Under the pieces are notes generated by a model. It did not search any database, was not told the DNA's origin, and worked only from the letters and a program-made list of their open reading frames with translations. From positions 1-33,149 of the forward strand of contig CALXCR010000090.1 of NCBI GenBank assembly GCA_944386855.1: a stretch of 33,149 bases of DNA. Reading direction: 5' to 3'. Positions 31,565 to 33,149 of the stretch are shown piece after piece. The DNA is from an uncultured Oscillospiraceae bacterium (lineage in GTDB: Bacteria; Bacillota; Clostridia; Oscillospirales; Oscillospiraceae). Position numbers and translations under genes: made by a program. Every line of letters begins with the position of its first letter. Within the stretch, counting starts at the first letter, position 1.

Positions 31565-33100
31565 ATGTGTAACAAATACGACGAAAACAGAAACACAGAA
31601 AACATCGAAAACACAGTCAATCCGGAAACGAACGAAACGAGAGATACCGCCGAAGCAGAACCCATAAACAGCGCGGCGGAAAACGAAACGGCGAAAGCGT
31701 CGGAAACTCCGGCAGCTCCGGAAACACCGGTAACGTCTGAGGATAACGGCGCGGCCGCAAAGCCGACGTACAGGTACAACGAGCCGTGGACCGAGCCGAA
31801 ATACAGCCAGACGACGGAGACGAAGTACAATTACTACTCTCCGAACTATTCGGCCGGGCACTCGTACGGCTATGCTGCCGGCAAAAAGCAGCAGCATAAC
31901 TCGTCTGCGGCGTCTGAACCGAAAAAGCGCCGCGGCGGTTTTGCAAGGGCGCTTGCGCTTGTTCTTGTATGCGTTCTGCTCTGCGCGGGAACGGGCATAG
32001 GCACCGCGTACTATATGATCGACCGTTATCTCGCGGAGAACACGAGTGAAAACAGCGGTACAAACGTGATCCTCGGCAATCAGAACGCGTCAAACGTAAG
32101 TTCAGGCGACTCGTCCGAAGACGACACGGACGCCACCGTACAGAGCGGCGATGAACTCAGCGGCACTGAGATCTACAAGCTAGCGGAAACGCAGGTCGTC
32201 GGAATCACGACGCCTTATACGACCCAGAATCTTTTCGGCATGGAGTCGACCAACGCCGTAACGGGTACGGGATTCGTGATCTCGGAGGATGGCTATATCA
32301 TCACAAACTACCATGTTATAGAGCTTGCTGTTGAAAACGGATATGATGTAAACGTCATGTTCAAGGATGGGACGGAGTATGTAGCCGATATTGTAGGATA
32401 TTATGAGGACAACGACGTCGCCGTTATAAAGATCGACGCAACGGGTCTCACTCCTGTAACGCTCGGCGACTCCGACGAGATGGAGGTCGGCGAAAGAGTA
32501 TACTGCGTTGGCAACCCGCTCGGCGAGCTTGACTTTTCGTTCACATCAGGTTATCTCAGTGCGCTTGACAGGATGATAGCGACTGACGATTATACTACGA
32601 TCAATATGTTCCAGATGGACGCTGCGGTAAACAGCGGCAACAGCGGCGGCCCTGTGTATAACAGTCAGGGCGAGGTAATCGGTATCGTGACGGCTAAATA
32701 TTCCGAAAGCGGCGTAGAGGGCCTTGGATTTGCAATCCCGATAAACGACGCGATCAATATTGCCTCGGATCTTATCGAGTACGGCTATCTCGCCGGCCAG
32801 GCATACCTAGGCGTAAACGTCAGCGACGTGGAGATGTTTGTAACAAGCTACTACAATATCCCGAACGGCGCGTATGTAAACAGCGTTGAAGAGGGATCGT
32901 GCGCAGAAGCGGCTGGTATCCGCGCCCAGGATATCATCACGGCGATTGACGGAACGCCGATAGGCGGAATAGACGAGCTTCGCCAGACGCTTAGAAATTA
33001 CAGTGCCGGCGACACTGCGACGATAACGATATACCGCTCAAGCGTCGGAACTACCGATGTGACAGTGGTATTCGACGAAAATACGCAGGGTGCGCAGTAA
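31565..33100 (+). CDS. HtrA/DegP-like membrane-anchored serine protease with PDZ domain
   Basis: 511 residues. A long polar cytoplasmic N-terminus (1-120; Glu/Thr/Asn-rich, then Tyr-rich), one membrane helix (~126-150), an acidic Ser/Asn linker, a trypsin-like domain with the triad His250 (TNYHVIE), Asp284 (DNDVAVIKI) and Ser360 (NSGNSGGPV), and a C-terminal PDZ domain (~415-505, AGIRAQDIITAIDG). The protease faces outward and deals with misfolded exported proteins. AGGGGG at 31549-31554 precedes the ATG. The start ATG is TGTAAC-adjacent but not in a stop-limited conflict. It follows the subtilase island after a terminator. The ~120-residue cytoplasmic tail is longer than in most HtrA proteins. 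The name htrA is by family only. Confidence 0.95.
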   Translation: MCNKYDENRNTENIENTVNPETNETRDTAEAEPINSAAENETAKASETPAAPETPVTSEDNGAAAKPTYRYNEPWTEPKYSQTTETKYNYYSPNYSAGHSYGYAAGKKQQHNSSAASEPKKRRGGFARALALVLVCVLLCAGTGIGTAYYMIDRYLAENTSENSGTNVILGNQNASNVSSGDSSEDDTDATVQSGDELSGTEIYKLAETQVVGITTPYTTQNLFGMESTNAVTGTGFVISEDGYIITNYHVIELAVENGYDVNVMFKDGTEYVADIVGYYEDNDVAVIKIDATGLTPVTLGDSDEMEVGERVYCVGNPLGELDFSFTSGYLSALDRMIATDDYTTINMFQMDAAVNSGNSGGPVYNSQGEVIGIVTAKYSESGVEGLGFAIPINDAINIASDLIEYGYLAGQAYLGVNVSDVEMFVTSYYNIPNGAYVNSVEEGSCAEAAGIRAQDIITAIDGTPIGGIDELRQTLRNYSAGDTATITIYRSSVGTTDVTVVFDENTQGAQ

Positions 33101-33149
33101 GGCCAGCGCTGGCCGCCACGGCGGCAGACCGTAACACCCCTTTTTAAAC
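33101..33149. repeat. Hairpin-chain intergenic repeat, copy 3 (cut by the window edge)
   Basis: The perfect palindrome GGCCAGCGCTGGCC (33101-33114) overlaps GCCGC-CACG-GCGGC (33112-33125). Then comes GTAACACCCCTTTTT, close to GTAACACCTTTTTCCG at 12401-12416. It begins directly at the HtrA stop codon, as expected of an element sited at gene 3' ends. Confidence 0.55.

Overview
The window looks like a chromosomal segment from a spore-forming, Gram-positive gut-type Clostridia, probably near Oscillospiraceae/Oscillospirales. The grounds are yabP-yabQ-divIC-yabR sporulation/division genes, sortase-anchored pili with RRR/RRK tails, a lipobox lipoprotein, AGGAGG ribosome sites, an NfnAB bifurcating enzyme pair, and moderate GC. 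The genus assignment is an inference; no rRNA or tRNA gene is present.

Layout. 1-355: tail of an FtsX-like permease. 602-4934: carboxylesterase, LysR regulator and a divergent orphan solute-binding lipoprotein. 5210-6134: GNAT acetyltransferase and a small XRE repressor whose own promoter is overlapped by a perfect 24-bp palindrome. 6490-12334: a complete sortase-dependent pilus operon in the order adhesin, coiled-coil protein, SipA-like pseudo-signal-peptidase, backbone pilin, class B sortase, Cna-B accessory pilin. This is close to the order of the streptococcal FCT pilus locus. 12840-16451: iron alcohol dehydrogenase followed by nfnA-nfnB, a likely NADPH-supply/alcohol-formation module. 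16500-17212: a gene-free stretch densely packed with short perfect hairpins. 17213-20018: sugar-phosphate isomerase-like TIM barrel, then cupin, zinc-ribbon membrane protein and cysK. 20440-22049 (minus): yabP-yabQ-divIC-yabR. 22267-23640: G5/M23 peptidase with a perfect WalR-type box at its promoter.

23948-31375 holds five consecutive genes whose products each carry short CxxC...CxxC zinc ribbons. Four of the five are predicted membrane proteins with the ribbon on the cytoplasmic side. They include a beta-propeller-like ectodomain protein and a 1091-residue double-anchored subtilase plus von Willebrand A protein. An HtrA/DegP-like protease (31565-33100) follows. This island is the best candidate here for an undescribed system: a cell-surface proteolysis/sensing assembly organised from the cytosol by zinc ribbons. 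That function is inference, not shown by the sequence.

Cross-cutting features are clear intrinsic terminators, several sigma-A-type promoters, and hairpin-rich intergenic repeats at three gene 3' ends (12389-12513, 16500-17200, 33101 to the window end) that share short sequence words.
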